The notes below the pieces were generated by a model, which was not told the origin of the DNA, made no database searches, and worked only from the letters and a program-made list of their open reading frames with translations. A program made the translations under genes and the position numbers. Of a stretch of 64,000 bases of DNA, positions 1 to 11,590 are shown piece by piece. How positions within the stretch are numbered: the stretch's first letter is position 1; each line of letters opens with the position of its first letter. This DNA comes from Lolium rigidum (taxonomy: Eukaryota > Streptophyta > Magnoliopsida > Poales > Poaceae). Location: positions 272,065,687-272,129,686 of the forward strand of contig NC_061510.1 in NCBI RefSeq assembly GCF_022539505.1, in the 5' to 3' direction.

Positions 1-502
1 TTTCCCCGTCCCGGCGGCGTGCCGGAACAGAGACTTCTGTCCCCCGAACTTGGCTTCGCGATGGCGGCGGCTGCGTAACTTTTCTCGTCTCGTGGCTTAT
101 CTCTTTAGGGTTTTCACATCTGGGAGCATATATAGGCGAAGGGGCGATGTCGGTGGAGTCCCGAGGTGGGCTCCCCACCAGGTGGCGTGGCCAGGGGGTG
201 GCCCGCGCCCCCCTATGGTGTGGGCTCCTCGTGGCCCCCCTTCATCTCTACTTCGGACTCCGTGAAGCCCCTGGAAAAATAAGAACGTGGCCTTTTGTTT
301 CGTTCAATTCCGAGAATATTTCCTGTGTAAGATTTCTGAAACCAAAACAGCGAGAAAACGAGAGCCGGCACTTCGGCATCTTGTTAATAGGTTAGTTCCG
401 GAAAATGCATCAAAACGATATAAAGTATGAATAAAACATGTAGGTATTGTCATAAAACTAGCATGGAACATAAGAAATTATAGATACGTTGGAGACGTAT
501 CA
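1..502 (-). mobile_element. LTR of a Ty3/gypsy-like retrotransposon, cut by window start
   Basis: Read on the minus strand the segment starts TGATACGTCTCC at 502 and runs off the window start, so the far end of the LTR is missing. Positions 1-50 match 52451-52500 almost base for base, and the 480-502 end matches the ends near 50020 and 52954, so three LTRs of one related group lie in the window. The adjoining purine-rich stretch (AAGCTTGGGGATGC on the minus strand, just right of 502) looks like a polypurine tract, which makes this the 3' LTR of a minus-strand element. I do not assign a named family. Confidence 0.8.
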
Positions 503-3470
503 AGCATCCCCAAGCTTAGTTCCTACTCGCCCTCGAGTAGGTAAACGATAACAAGGATAATTTCTTAAGTGACATGCTACCAACATGATCTTGATCAATA
601 CTATTGTAAGGAATATGAAGTGAATGAAGTAATTCGAAGCAATAGTAAAGACAATGACTAAACAACTGAATCATATAGCAAAGACTTTTCATGAATAGCA
701 CTTTCAAGACAAGCATCAATAAGTCTTGCATAAGAGTTAACTCATAAAGCAATAGATTCAAAGTAAAAGGCATTGAAGCAACACAAAGGAAGATTAAGTT
801 TCAGCAATTGCTTTCAACTTGTAACATGTATATCTCATGGATAGTTGTCAACATAAAGCAATATAACAAGTGCAATAAGTAACATGTAAGAATCAATGCA
901 CACAGTTGACACAAGTGTTTGCTTCTAAGATAGAAAGAAGTAGGTAAACTGACTCAACATAAAGTAAAAGAATGGCCCATCGCAGAGGGAAGCATGGATT
1001 ACTATTTTTGTGCTAGAGCTTTTATTTTGAAAACATAGAAACAATTTTGTCAACGGTAGTAATACTTCATATGTGTTATGCATAAGACATCCTATAAGTT
1101 GCAAGCCTCATGCATAGAATACCAATAGTGCTCGCACCTTGTCCTAATTAGCCTGGATTTACATGGATTATCATTGCATAACATATGTTTCAACCAAGTG
1201 TCACAAAGGGGTACCTCTATGCCGCTTGTACAAAGGTCCAAGGAGATAGATCGCATTTGATTTCTCGTTTTTGATAGATCTCAACTAAGGACATCCATAC
1301 CGGAACAACATAGAAAACAGATAATGGACTCCTCTTTAATGCATAAGCATTCAACAACAGATAATATTCTCATAAGAGATTGAGGATTAGTGTCCAAACT
1401 GAAACGTCCACCATGATTCATGGCTTTAGTTAGCGGCCCAATGTTCTTCTCTAACAATATGCATACTCAAACCATTTGATCATGATAAATCACCCTTACT
1501 TCAGACAAGACGAACATGCATAGCAACTCACATGATATTCAACAAAGGTGTAATAGTCGATGGCGTCCCCAGAAACATGGTTACCGCTCAACAAGCAACT
1601 TATAAGAAATAAGATACATAAGCTACATATTCAATACCACAATAGTTTTTAAGCTATTTTCCCATGAGTTATATATTGTAAAGACAAGGAATGAAATTTT
1701 AAAGGTAGCACTCAAGTAATTTACTTTGGAATGGCAGAGAAATACCACATAGTAGGTAGGTATGGTGGACACAAATGGCATGGGTTTTGGCTCAAGGTTT
1801 TGGATGCACGAGAAGAATTCCCTCTCAGTACAAGGCTTTGGCTAGCAAGGTTGTTTGAAGCAAACACAAGTATGAACCGGTACAGCAAAACTTACATAAG
1901 AACATATTGCAAGCATTATAAGACTCTACATTGTCTCCTTGTTGTTCAAACACTTTTACCAGAAAATATCTAGACTTTTAGAGAGACCAATCATGCAAAC
2001 CAAATTTCAACAAGCTCTACAGTAGTTCTCCACTAATGGGTTTAAACAACATGATGCAAAAGCTTAAACATGATCTACTTGAGAGCTCAAAACAATTGCC
2101 AAGTATCAAATTATTCAAGACCATATACCATTTACCACATGAAACATTTTCTGTTTCCAACCAAATAGCAATTAACGAAGCGGTTTTCAACTCCGCCATG
2201 AACATTAAAAGTAAAAGCGAAGAACACTAGTGTTCATATGAAAAAGCGGAGCGTGTCTCTCTCCCACACAAGGTATGATCCAATTTATTCAGAGAACTAA
2301 GATAACAAAATTAAAATAAAAGCACATAGAAGCTCCAAGTAAAGTACATAAGCTGTGACGGAATAAAAATATAGTTTCACTAGAGGTGACCTGATAAGTT
2401 GTCGATGAAGGGGATGCCTTGGGCATCCCCAAGCTTAGATGCTTGAGTCTTCTTGAAATATGCAGGGATGAACCACGGGGGCATCCCCAAGCTTAGACTT
2501 TTCACTCTTCTTGATCATCTTGTATCATCCTCCTCTCTTGATTCTTGAAAACTTCCTCCACACCAAACTCAAAACAAACTCATTAGAGGGTTAGTGCATA
2601 ATCAAAAATTCACATGTTCAGAGGTAACACAATCATTCTTAACACTTCTGGACATTGCCCAAAGCTACTGGAAGTTAATGGAACAAAGAAATCCATTCAA
2701 CACAGCAAAAGAGGCAATGCGAAATAAAAGACAGAATCTGTCAAAACAGAACAGTCCGTAAAGACGAATTTTTCAGAGGCACTTAAGTTGCTCAGATGAA
2801 AAAGCTCAAATTGAATGAAAGTTGCGTACATATCTGAGGATCACGCATGTAAATTGGCAGATTTTTCTGAGTTACCTACAGAGAATTCTACTCAAATTCG
2901 TGACAGTAAGAAATCTGTTTCTGCGCAGCAATCCAAATCTAGTATCAACTTTATTATCAAAGACTCTACTTGGCACAACAATGCAATAAAATAAATATAA
3001 GGAGAGGTTGCTACAGTAGTAACAAATTTCAAGACACAACAAAATAGTAGCAAAATAAAACATGGGTTATCTCTCAAGAAGTGCTTTCTTTATAGCCATT
3101 AAGATGGGCTCAGTAATTTTAATGATGCTCGCGCAAGAAATAAGAGTTGAAGTAAAAGAGAGCATCAAGAAGAAAATTCAAAACACATTTAAGCCTAACC
3201 CACTTCCTATGCATATGAATCTTGTACACAAATAAATTCATGAAGAACAAAGTGACAAGTATAGGAAGATAAAACACGAGTAACTTCAAAATTCTCAACA
3301 TAAAGAGGGGAAACTTAATATTATTAAGATGCATATAACCATGTTTCCCGCTCTCATAATAATTTTCAGTAGCATCATAAAAAAACTCAACAATATAACT
3401 ATCACATGAAACATTCTTATCATGAGCTACATGCATAAAATTATTACTCTCCACATAAGCATAGTCATTA
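503..3470 (-). mobile_element. Non-coding internal region of the same gypsy-like element
   Basis: The stretch next to the LTR is the reverse complement of the internal region at 48573-50019: for example 1915-1945 matches 48590-48620, and 1400-1700 matches the part around 48900-49150. No gag or pol motif is visible in any frame; the ORFs of 60-110 codons have no recognisable domain. Long non-coding 3' internal regions are common in Triticeae gypsy elements. The motif CATCCCCAAGCTTAG occurs three times (about 504, 2424 and 2483). The segment ends at 3470, where a CACTA-type terminus begins. Confidence 0.75.
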
Positions 3471-4920
3471 CACTAGTAGAAAAACCCTTATAGGTGGAGC
3501 TTAGTTCTGTGGCGCACTCCTAAGAATGCGCCACAGAATGTTATTTTGTGGCGCACCAGGAACGGTGCGCCACAGAAATAGCTTAATTTTGTGGCGCACC
3601 TTGGAACCATGCGCCACAAAAACTTGGTGGGGCCCATACCCTGTCACGTCCAATCATTGGTTTTACTTTTTCTATGGCGCACTGCACTTGGTGCGCCATA
3701 GAAATAACGTATTCTCTGGCGCACTGGCCTCGGTGCGCCATAGAAATAATGTGTTCTGTGGCGCACTGTCGCAGGTGCGCCATAGATATAACTTCTCCTA
3801 TATCATGCCGTACCCCTCCCTCGCCCGTATACCACTCTCTCCCCTCTCCCTACTGCCCCGCGCCGCCGCCTTCCATGGCGAGCGCTGCCGTCGCCGCCGC
3901 CGCCTTCCTCCGCGAGGGCCGCATGCCGCCACGCTCCACCCATCCCCGCCACCAGCAGCACAAGCCGCTGCGGCGTGGAGGAGGAGGGGCCGGCGCGGCG
4001 TCAAGGTGGAGGAGCCGCCACCGTGTCAAGGTGGAGGAGCCGCCGCGACCTCCACCCCTGCCGTCGTCGTCGGTGAGCTCCTCCACAACTGCCGTCGTCG
4101 TCGGTGAGCTTTCTCCCCTCCCCTCCCCTCCCCTCCCTCTCCCGCGCGAGCACAACGTGCTCGACGAAATGTCGTCGTCGTCGGTGATGCCCTGGTTCGA
4201 TCCCCTCTTTGAATTTGATGCCCTGCAGGTTTAGGGTTCATAGGAATTTGATGCCCTGGTTTAGGGTTCATTTGATGCTACTGGTTCATTTAAATGCATG
4301 AAATGCTACTGGTTCATTTGTTGTGCTCAATGAGGTTAACTGTTAATCTTGATGGCTTATTACTACTGGTTCATTTGTTGTGCTCAGTGAGGTTAGCTGT
4401 TAACAATTTTCTTGATGGGTTCATAGTAATTTGATGCTACTGGCCAGATGCTTGATGTCTTGGCTCAGCCAATGATGCAAAGGCTGAGGCAAAAACTTGG
4501 ATAAGAACAGATACTAAAATGTGTGATTTAAATGGAATGCTTATGATGGTATACTAAAATAGAGATATTCACATTAGGGAATCATGTAAATGAATGACAC
4601 TGTGGTATCCTTTGAAGAAAATGGGAAGTTTATGATGGTTTAAAAGACTAGGTGATGCTAGGTTATTAAGTTGGCTGTCAAGGTTGGTTTTATCTGGTTA
4701 ACTTGGATAGGCTATGTGTTCTTGCTTACTTATGCATATCCATCTCTACTGGATTGACTAGCTCAGGTTTGGCCTCTCTCTTGCCAGCATCACTTGGTTA
4801 CTACCAAGTGATGAATAATCCCTTATGGTACCCCAGCTTTGTTTTGAACTCAACTGAGTATTGATAAATTTCTATTTCTTGTTGGCTTTGATGAAAATAG
4901 AGATATCCACAGTAGGGGAT
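3471..4920 (+). mobile_element. 5' end of a CACTA transposon with subterminal repeat array
   Basis: The segment begins CACTAGTAGAAAAACCC, a typical CACTA terminus. From about 3508 to 3785 there are repeated inverted pairs built on GTGGCGCACC / GGTGCGCCAC, the kind of subterminal repeats that CACTA transposase-associated proteins bind. A GC-rich stretch follows (3800-4200), then AT-rich DNA with repeats of a phrase like CTACTGGTTCATTTG (4275-4390). The element is interrupted at 4921 by an LTR; its other terminus is not seen. It sits inside the internal region of the gypsy element to its left. Confidence 0.7.
3875..4234 (+). other. Putative first exon or short ORF of the CACTA element
   Basis: An ATG just downstream of the subterminal array opens a 119-codon reading frame rich in Ala, Arg, Pro and Ser. 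No domain is recognisable. The frame owes much of its length to high GC, and overlapping frames on both strands are also open, so coding status is doubtful. The position, right after the subterminal repeats, fits the first exon of a transposon gene. CTGCAGGTTTAG near its end could be a splice or stop region. Confidence 0.25.
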
Positions 4921-5915
4921 TGATACGTCAATTTTGCATCACTATTTTATATCATAATTTGCTGTTATTCATTGATATATTTCATATTTGGAGATGATAC
5001 TTATGTTATTTCATCTATTTTGCATGTTTCATGATTATTTGGGGATCGCGCACCGGAGCCGGGATTACTGCTTGGAAAAAGCACCGTTAGAATGCAATAT
5101 TTCGGAAGATCAACGGTTGACGGAAATTATATGAAAAATCCTATTTTTCCAGAAGTCGAAGGGAGCCAGAAGGGGGAGCCGAGGGGACCCGAGGTGGGCC
5201 CACCTCATAGGCCGGCGCGGCCCAAGGCCTGGCCGCGCCTCCCTGTGAGGAGGGGGCCCACAGCCCCCTCTCGCCTTCTTTTCTTCGCGTACGTCTTCAT
5301 CCCGAAAACCTAAGCTCCAGAGGATAGTCGCGAAGAGTTACAGCCGCCTCTGCGGGGCGGAGAACACCAGAGAGAAAAGAGCTCTCCCAGCGGCTGAAAT
5401 CTGCCGGGAAATTCCCTCCCGGAGGGGGAAATCGACGCCATCGTCACCGTCATCGAGCTGGACATCATCTCCATCATCATCACCATCATCATCACCGCCA
5501 TCTCCATCGCTGCACCTCGTCACCGCTGTAATAATTTGGGTTTGATCTTGATTGTTTGATAGGGGAAACTCTCCCGGTGTTGATTCCTACTTGTTATTGA
5601 TGCTATTGAGTGAAACTATTGAACCAATGTTTATGTTCAGATTGTTATTCATCATCATATCACCTCTGATCGTGTTCCATATGATGTCTCGTGAGTAGTT
5701 CGTTTAGTTCTTGAGGACATGGGTGAAGTCTAAATGTTAGTAGTGAATTATGTTGGTTAGTATTCAATGTTTTGATATTTAAGTTGTGGTGTTATTCTTC
5801 TAGTGGTGTCGTGTGAACGTCGACTACATGACACTTCACCATTTATGGGCCTAGGGGAATGCATCTTGTATTCGTTTGCCAATTGCGGGGTTGCCGGAGT
5901 GACGAAACCTAAACC
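4921..5915 (+). mobile_element. LTR fragment of a second gypsy-like retrotransposon
   Basis: The segment starts TGATACGTCAATTTTGC, an LTR start of a type common in cereal gypsy elements, and runs into the sequence gap at 5916. It contains a GC-rich region (5150-5300) and a CATCATCATCACC-type microsatellite at 5466-5500. The 5 bases before it (GGGAT) would be the left target-site duplication, but the right copy is not visible. No internal coding domain is seen on this side of the gap. Confidence 0.6.
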
Positions 5916-6015
5916 NNNNNNNNNNNNNNNNNNNNNNNNNNNNNNNNNNNNNNNNNNNNNNNNNNNNNNNNNNNNNNNNNNNNNNNNNNNNNNNNNNNNN
6001 NNNNNNNNNNNNNNN
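5916..6015. other. Assembly gap of 100 N
   Basis: Exactly 100 undetermined bases, the conventional placeholder for a gap of unknown size. The LTR starting at 4921 does not continue recognisably after it, so an unknown amount of sequence is missing. Confidence 0.99.
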
Positions 6016-9000
6016 GTCTACCACCATGGGGCGCACTCATGAACAACGCAAACAGGGTGTTCGACACAACGTCCGTACAGAGCTCGGCCAGCACACGATT
6101 TTTGGTAATGCCTCTTTTCTTTCACCTGGAGCCACATATTTTTCACATTCAGCTACCTTTTGCTTTCCTATGAATTTTCTCTATTGCTCTTTCTGTCTTA
6201 ATACTCACTGAGGTGTTTTGAGCTCTCTTATGTATAGTGTTTTTTGTTAGAAAGGTTTATGCCGATTTGGTAGCAAAGTCTACACGGATCCTTACTTTCA
6301 TGTTGGTTGTTTATATATGCCATCTAGGTTAAATTCCTTGATTGATGCAACTATGATATGATGTTGCTTGACCTCTCTCTCTCAGAGAAGTCGAGGAGCA
6401 CATGGAGTTTCCCGGAAAGATGGTCATGATCGAGATGCAAGAGCATCTATCAGACATGTGACAGTTTAGGTCGGAACTCTACCTGCTTTGACAACCAGAA
6501 AAATCAGGCCTTCACAGGTTCTAGATATTTCCCCTCTTCTCATTTTATCATAAAGATATTTTGGTTATCCATTGTTTCTCTGTTTTTCAAGATTTAGTCT
6601 TTTGTTTATGTGCTATGCAGTAATGAAAGAGGCTTAACTGGGGGCATTGTGGAGTTCGTGGTGATGAATGTGCCTCGAGAACCTCCTCCCTTTGCCCTGC
6701 TTGCTGAGGTCAAAATTCGTAATATCTGCATTACTTATTGGTTAAGATCTGCAATCTCTACATAATGTAGAGCAGAGAAAAAAAAAGACTCAAGTGATCT
6801 GGTTATGTAGCGAGGATTTAGGTTATTCTTCCCATGTTCACGTCTTGCCACTTCTTTCTCCCTTGTGATATATACAATTAAAAATTGAGTTCTTATGGAA
6901 GGGCTATACTTATCTCAGGAATCTAGCCCACATGTATGTGTGTAAATTCAAGGTTCTAATGAAGGAAAATTTATTTTCTTACTTTACACATTATTCACTT
7001 CATCTACTTAACAAATTAGCAACAGCAAAGGTATAAGATCTCATCGATAGATCTTTTTATTCAGTATAAAATTGATGAAGTTGTGTACTTTTAATGTAGA
7101 TTAACAAGTTCATTATCAGCACACGGTTGGACCACAACTGAGCTTCTGGTAGGTCAATTATTCTAAAATAATGTTCATTATATAGCTCTTGAATGTATGC
7201 TTTTCGTGATACCATAGCATGATTATTTGTATGACACTGTGAAAAGGAAATGTCTCAGATTTAACTTATTCTCTACAAAAGTTTAATCTTAGACAACCAC
7301 AATGAAAATTCAGAGAGTAGATGGTATATGATCATTTGATAATTACTGTGATTTTATAAATCTGTATTCTGTGTTAGTCAGAAGATGGTTTAGATAAGAA
7401 GCGGGTTAGAGATGGAAATCATATAAGTATGACTAATACACCCATCGGCTTCCCAGCGGATGGACACAAGATTAAAATGCTTCATTTTCTTTGATCTACC
7501 TTATTCTCATAGGTGTAAAAGAATTTGATCTTTGCTTCTCTATTTCTTAACATGGAGACCATGCTTTTCATGGTTTTAGAAATTTTAAGAAGTTACGAAC
7601 AACCCCTTTCCTCTGTACTATGACAGTCTTCAGAACTGGAGGGTGAGATGCTACAGCAGTACACCTTCAAGTTTTCTTAGTTTTCTTAGTTACTTCTGTT
7701 TCTTACACTAATGGGAAAAAATCATGTCCAGCTTGTAAAATATCAAGTAGAAAAAATTACCAGTTGTCTAATCGACACTGTTTTCCACTTTGTTTTCTGA
7801 TGATAAGCTAATTAGGTTTATGATTCATAGAAGTCTGAAGCATAATCTGTGGCTGGCTATTTAGTTCCATTTTGATGTACACTGCAACATTCATGATTGT
7901 TACTTTATTCTTTAACTATGCAGATGCTGCCTGAGGGTAATTTATGTACCATACCGCAAAAATTTAACACCATCCTATTGCTTATTATCTCCGCGTGGTC
8001 ATTTTGCTACTTTTGCGGGGTTTGATCGACGAGCTCAAAGAAGGACATGCATAATACTCTGGGTCTGCAACTTTTGCTAACCGTCCTCCCTTTCCTAATC
8101 GTGTATTTTTTTTGAGGGATCCTAATTGCATGACCAAAATGCAGAGCTTCAGGGCTAACCACCATTTTAACGTTGGAGAGTTATCGTATCAAAATGGTTA
8201 TACATCTTTGCTATATCTATTGTTGGCTTGTTCCAACTAGCTGTCTTGCTGCAGGTGACTACAAAGTAATGCATGTTAGCAATCAATTTGTCGAGCGGTA
8301 ACATTTTTCCACCGAGAATTAATGCAGACAAGTATTATTGCCATGCAGTTTATTTTTATCATTTATACCTGAAAAATGGGCTGTGGAAGCAATCCATCGA
8401 GATGAATTTGGGCCTGAACAGCGGCTGACTACGCAGGAAAAAGAAAAGAGAGAACCCACTGCAGTAGAAGTTGGGCTGGAATTTGAGCGTTATTGGGCCG
8501 CACCTAACCGGTTAGGAGCCGCCCCAGGGGCGGCCCAACTACTAGTAGATAAGTAATGTGAGTACTATTACGTAGCTCTGGTCAAGTGTTTAGCCTATTC
8601 GGGTGGTTCCTGGAGAGATTCTAGAAAGAAGAGGTCATGGTTAGTGAGTGGCTTAGTGCCTGGTGTTAGTGGCCGTGTGGTGCCCAGGTCGTTAGCGTGT
8701 GAGTACCTTGCAAAAGGGAGCCAGCGTGCTGAGAAAAAATAATGTAGAGTTTATGAACCAAGGAGGAAAGTTCTTTGGCAAATCCTATGTGTACTACTTC
8801 CTTATTCTACTGGTCTCGATTGAGAGGAATATTACACCCAAGCTTCAGAGAATTTGGAGTTAAGAGAGAGAACGCCATTGCTAGAGGAAGACGAGCAGTG
8901 ACGTGAGCCAAGTGAGCCCGGCCGAAGCCTTCCTGTTTCAAGACGAGTTGGTCTTCGTTGTTCCCCATGACCCCATCTATTTGTAGTTGTTCGTCGAGTC

Positions 9001-9078
9001 TCTTCTGATATGGCTGAAACCCAGCTACCCCATCCTCTGGCCTAGGCCTAGTACGGAATGGGTCGCTAACAGTCCTCT
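6016..9078. other. Unassigned region with exon-like islands
   Basis: No intact gene is visible. Several short open stretches are flanked by AG and GT: around 6026-6105, 6380-6500, 6626-6708 (reads GLTGGIVEFVVMNVPREPP in one frame), 7381-7470 and 7625-7675 (reads ELEGEMLQQYTFKFS). They are separated by AT-rich intron-like DNA. This could be a decayed or captured host-gene fragment on the plus strand, but I cannot name the gene. From about 8390 to 9060 the sequence changes to denser DNA with some resemblance to an LTR; I cannot classify it. Confidence 0.3.
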
Positions 9079-9124
9079 AGTTCCTTAGGATTAGATCTCA
9101 AAAAAAAAAAAGTTCCTTAGGATT
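9079..9124 (+). mobile_element. Tiny poly(A) retroinsertion flanked by a 14-bp duplication
   Basis: The 14-mer AGTTCCTTAGGATT occurs at 9079-9092 and again at 9111-9124. Between the copies lie 18 bases, AGATCTC followed by A's. A direct repeat of this length around a segment ending in poly(A) is the signature of LINE-mediated target-primed insertion, here with almost the whole element truncated. A chance duplication is possible but less likely given the perfect match. Confidence 0.5.
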
Positions 9125-9141
9125 CGGCTTGACCCCAAGGC

Positions 9142-11590
9142 CACTAGTGCAAAAAGCACGAGGCTGTAGCACTGGTTTGTAAGTGGCTTTAGCACCGGTT
9201 GCTCAATCAGTGCAAAGCATCCGGTGCTACAGCACGGTTGTATTACGAACCGGCGCTAAAGAGGCACCATGTGGCTGGCTGCCGAGCATCCGGGCGGAGG
9301 ACCTTTAGCACCGATTCGTAATAGAAATCGGTGCTAAATATTTCTGTCGCGGCAGCGTTTTGGTGCGTTTTTCTGCCGCGGCGGGGAAGTGAACCAGAAC
9401 ATTGCCGCGACAGAGTCTGCCGCCACGCTCCATTTGAAACACGTTAATGCACACATATAGGAAATCATTATACTATTACACAACATCGTTATGAATATAT
9501 AGATTGAAGTGACCTCTTTCATCGTGTTTGGCCGAACATATTACATAATGGTACGGTACACGTTATGCATATCTATGTACAATATAATTTTTACAAATCA
9601 TAATTTTCCATAATCGATTGGGCGCTGATGGAATTATCCGTTTGGATCTATGACTTGGTCAAGTAAAAATCCTGCCAATTCTTCTTGAATTGCTCGTACA
9701 CGCTTGGTTGCTAGAAGACAGTCCCGCAACCGTTCGATCTAATAATTTAAAGAAGGTGGTCAATATATATGAATGAAACACAACACAATTGATCAATGGT
9801 AATAAAATTAAATTATGAATAATTGTTTACGTACTTGAAATTGTTCTAAAATTATCCCCGTCTGGCAGGTCGTCTGGCGAATGAACTCGCAAACGTAGAA
9901 TCCACGTAAATTATTCCCGTCTTTTTACGTCAAGCACTTTACAAGAACAGAGTTCAATCAAAATAATAAGCAAGGATGGTAATGGTATTGAAACTAAAAT
10001 CAAAGAGATGCGCCGGTATTTGTTTAAGTTGAAGCTCGCTTTTCCACTCACCAGGAGCCTCGTTGGTGAACCGTTTCCAAGCCCTGTCCAGCAAAGAAAA
10101 TGAATAAAAGAGTTAATTACTTGATATCGGAAAAAAAACGAAAGTTGCCGATATACAACCATAATGATTGAGATTACCTCTGGAGTATATCAGCCATGTT
10201 CCCCCACGCCGCAAGGGATTTACCTTTCGGGTCCATGACTTCTACTACTCCGATGTCAGGTTCAATGATTAGCAGGATAAAGTAAAACTTCCGCACATGC
10301 ATAACTCATCAATTACACTTAACATCGAGTAAGCGAAATAGATTTAATGTGTTCAAGAAAGTAACACTCACTGAAAGTTGTAAGGAAATAGTATTTCCCT
10401 TTTGTGTGTGTTGCCTTAACACTGATACCAAGTTATCCTCTGTGTCCTTGGCATGGCGTTGGACACTATAATCATTCACGGTATATGGGTCAATGAACTC
10501 AATGTTATAAATTTGCCCTTTTTGGCATTCGCGGATCTTCATTCTGCATAATATAGTGAGTATAATTATGCATGCAATGGACAAGCCACGGGAGAGACTT
10601 AATTACATAAATAATACTTACAGACAATATGCACTGACCAAAGATTTGTCGTGGGCGTCTTGATTGAAGAACTGAAATAATTCAGAAAATTTGATGTTTA
10701 TCATGTCATTTCCACGCCCGTAGTGCTCATCCTTGATTGCCAGCATGATCCAGTTCTGACTTTCCTTATAAGCATCCATGTACCACTTATGCAGTTTTCG
10801 CATTTTTGTTAGTAGAGGCTGCACCTCCTTAGATCTGACGAGAGATTCCATGTACCGGTATTTGTATGCTAATTCGACATCACCCGTGGGGAATTCGAGG
10901 CGCCTTAAGTACTCAGGAATACTAATACCGTTATCACCGTTATCACCTGCATCATCTTTGTATAGTGCTACCATCTCCGGATCAAGGCAGTCTAGGACAT
11001 CGGGATACACTTGGAGCGGGGGCACGAGTTTTTATGGTCTCTGAGCTGGGGAACTAGTTTCCCTTTTGCCTTACTACTTCTCGACCGCAACTTTGCTGCC
11101 TCATTTGACTTGCGAATAGAGCGGTCATAGTCTGATGAAAGCTTTGGTTCGGGTTGATAAAGGTTCCTCACTATATTCATCATTTTTTACTTAGCTATAG
11201 GTGGCTCGGGCTCGGGCTCAGGCTTTTTCTTGCCAAATTGCTTTTACATGTGTACCACTGTGATCTGCACATTTTCCTCTTCTGTGTATAGTCGTAAGGT
11301 CTGTTGGGAGGAACCTTATGTACTCTTGGGAGGGGATCCCATTGATGTTTGGGTGATCGGTTGTTACGACTCATCGCTGGAGCGGTGATGGTATGCTTCC
11401 GTTTTTGGCTGTGAGTCTTAGAGGGCTGCGGCAGCGGAGAAGGCTGACGCGCTGGAGACGGGAGAGGCGACGGAGACGGATGACGCACTGGAGACGGCTA
11501 CAACGGCGGAGAAGGATGACACGGTGGAGAGTACGTATGGAAGACGCTGTAGGCGACGGGTGGAGAGTATGGAAGAACGCGCTAAATGTG
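9142..11590 (-). mobile_element. CACTA transposon remnant, 3' portion
   Basis: The left end reads CACTAGTGCAAAAAGC from 9142. Subterminal repeats follow to about 9340, with inverted units around TTTAGCACCGGTT and AACCGGTGCTAAAG. Inside is a decayed minus-strand CACTA ORF (listed separately), so 9142 is the element's 3' terminus. Its 5' half is absent; coding similarity fades near 11590, where Harbinger-related DNA begins. Confidence 0.8.
9634..11490 (-). pseudogene. CACTA second ORF, Ulp1-like C48 protease domain, decayed
   Basis: Plant CACTA elements often encode, besides transposase, a protein with a C-terminal Ulp1/SUMO-protease-like domain; this resembles it. Visible parts in order: a Pro/Ser-rich segment and a PYDYTQKRKM-like stretch near 11220-11490; the block 10618-11025 with KWYMDAYKESQNWIM and INIKFSELFQFFNQD; a block at 10309-10584 with KGQIYNIEFIDPYTVNDYS; the block near 9850-9910 reading NNLRGFYVCEFIRQ; and the C-terminal RAIQEELAGFLLDQVIDPNG ending at a TAA at 9634. 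The pieces are in different frames and are separated by introns or frameshifts. In related proteins the third block carries a catalytic Cys (LCG); here it is Arg, so protease activity would be lost. Confidence 0.8.

Noticed and set aside
5092..5313. 73-codon plus-strand ORF
   Set aside because: Located within the LTR at 4921-5915; GC-rich leader sequence, no domain.
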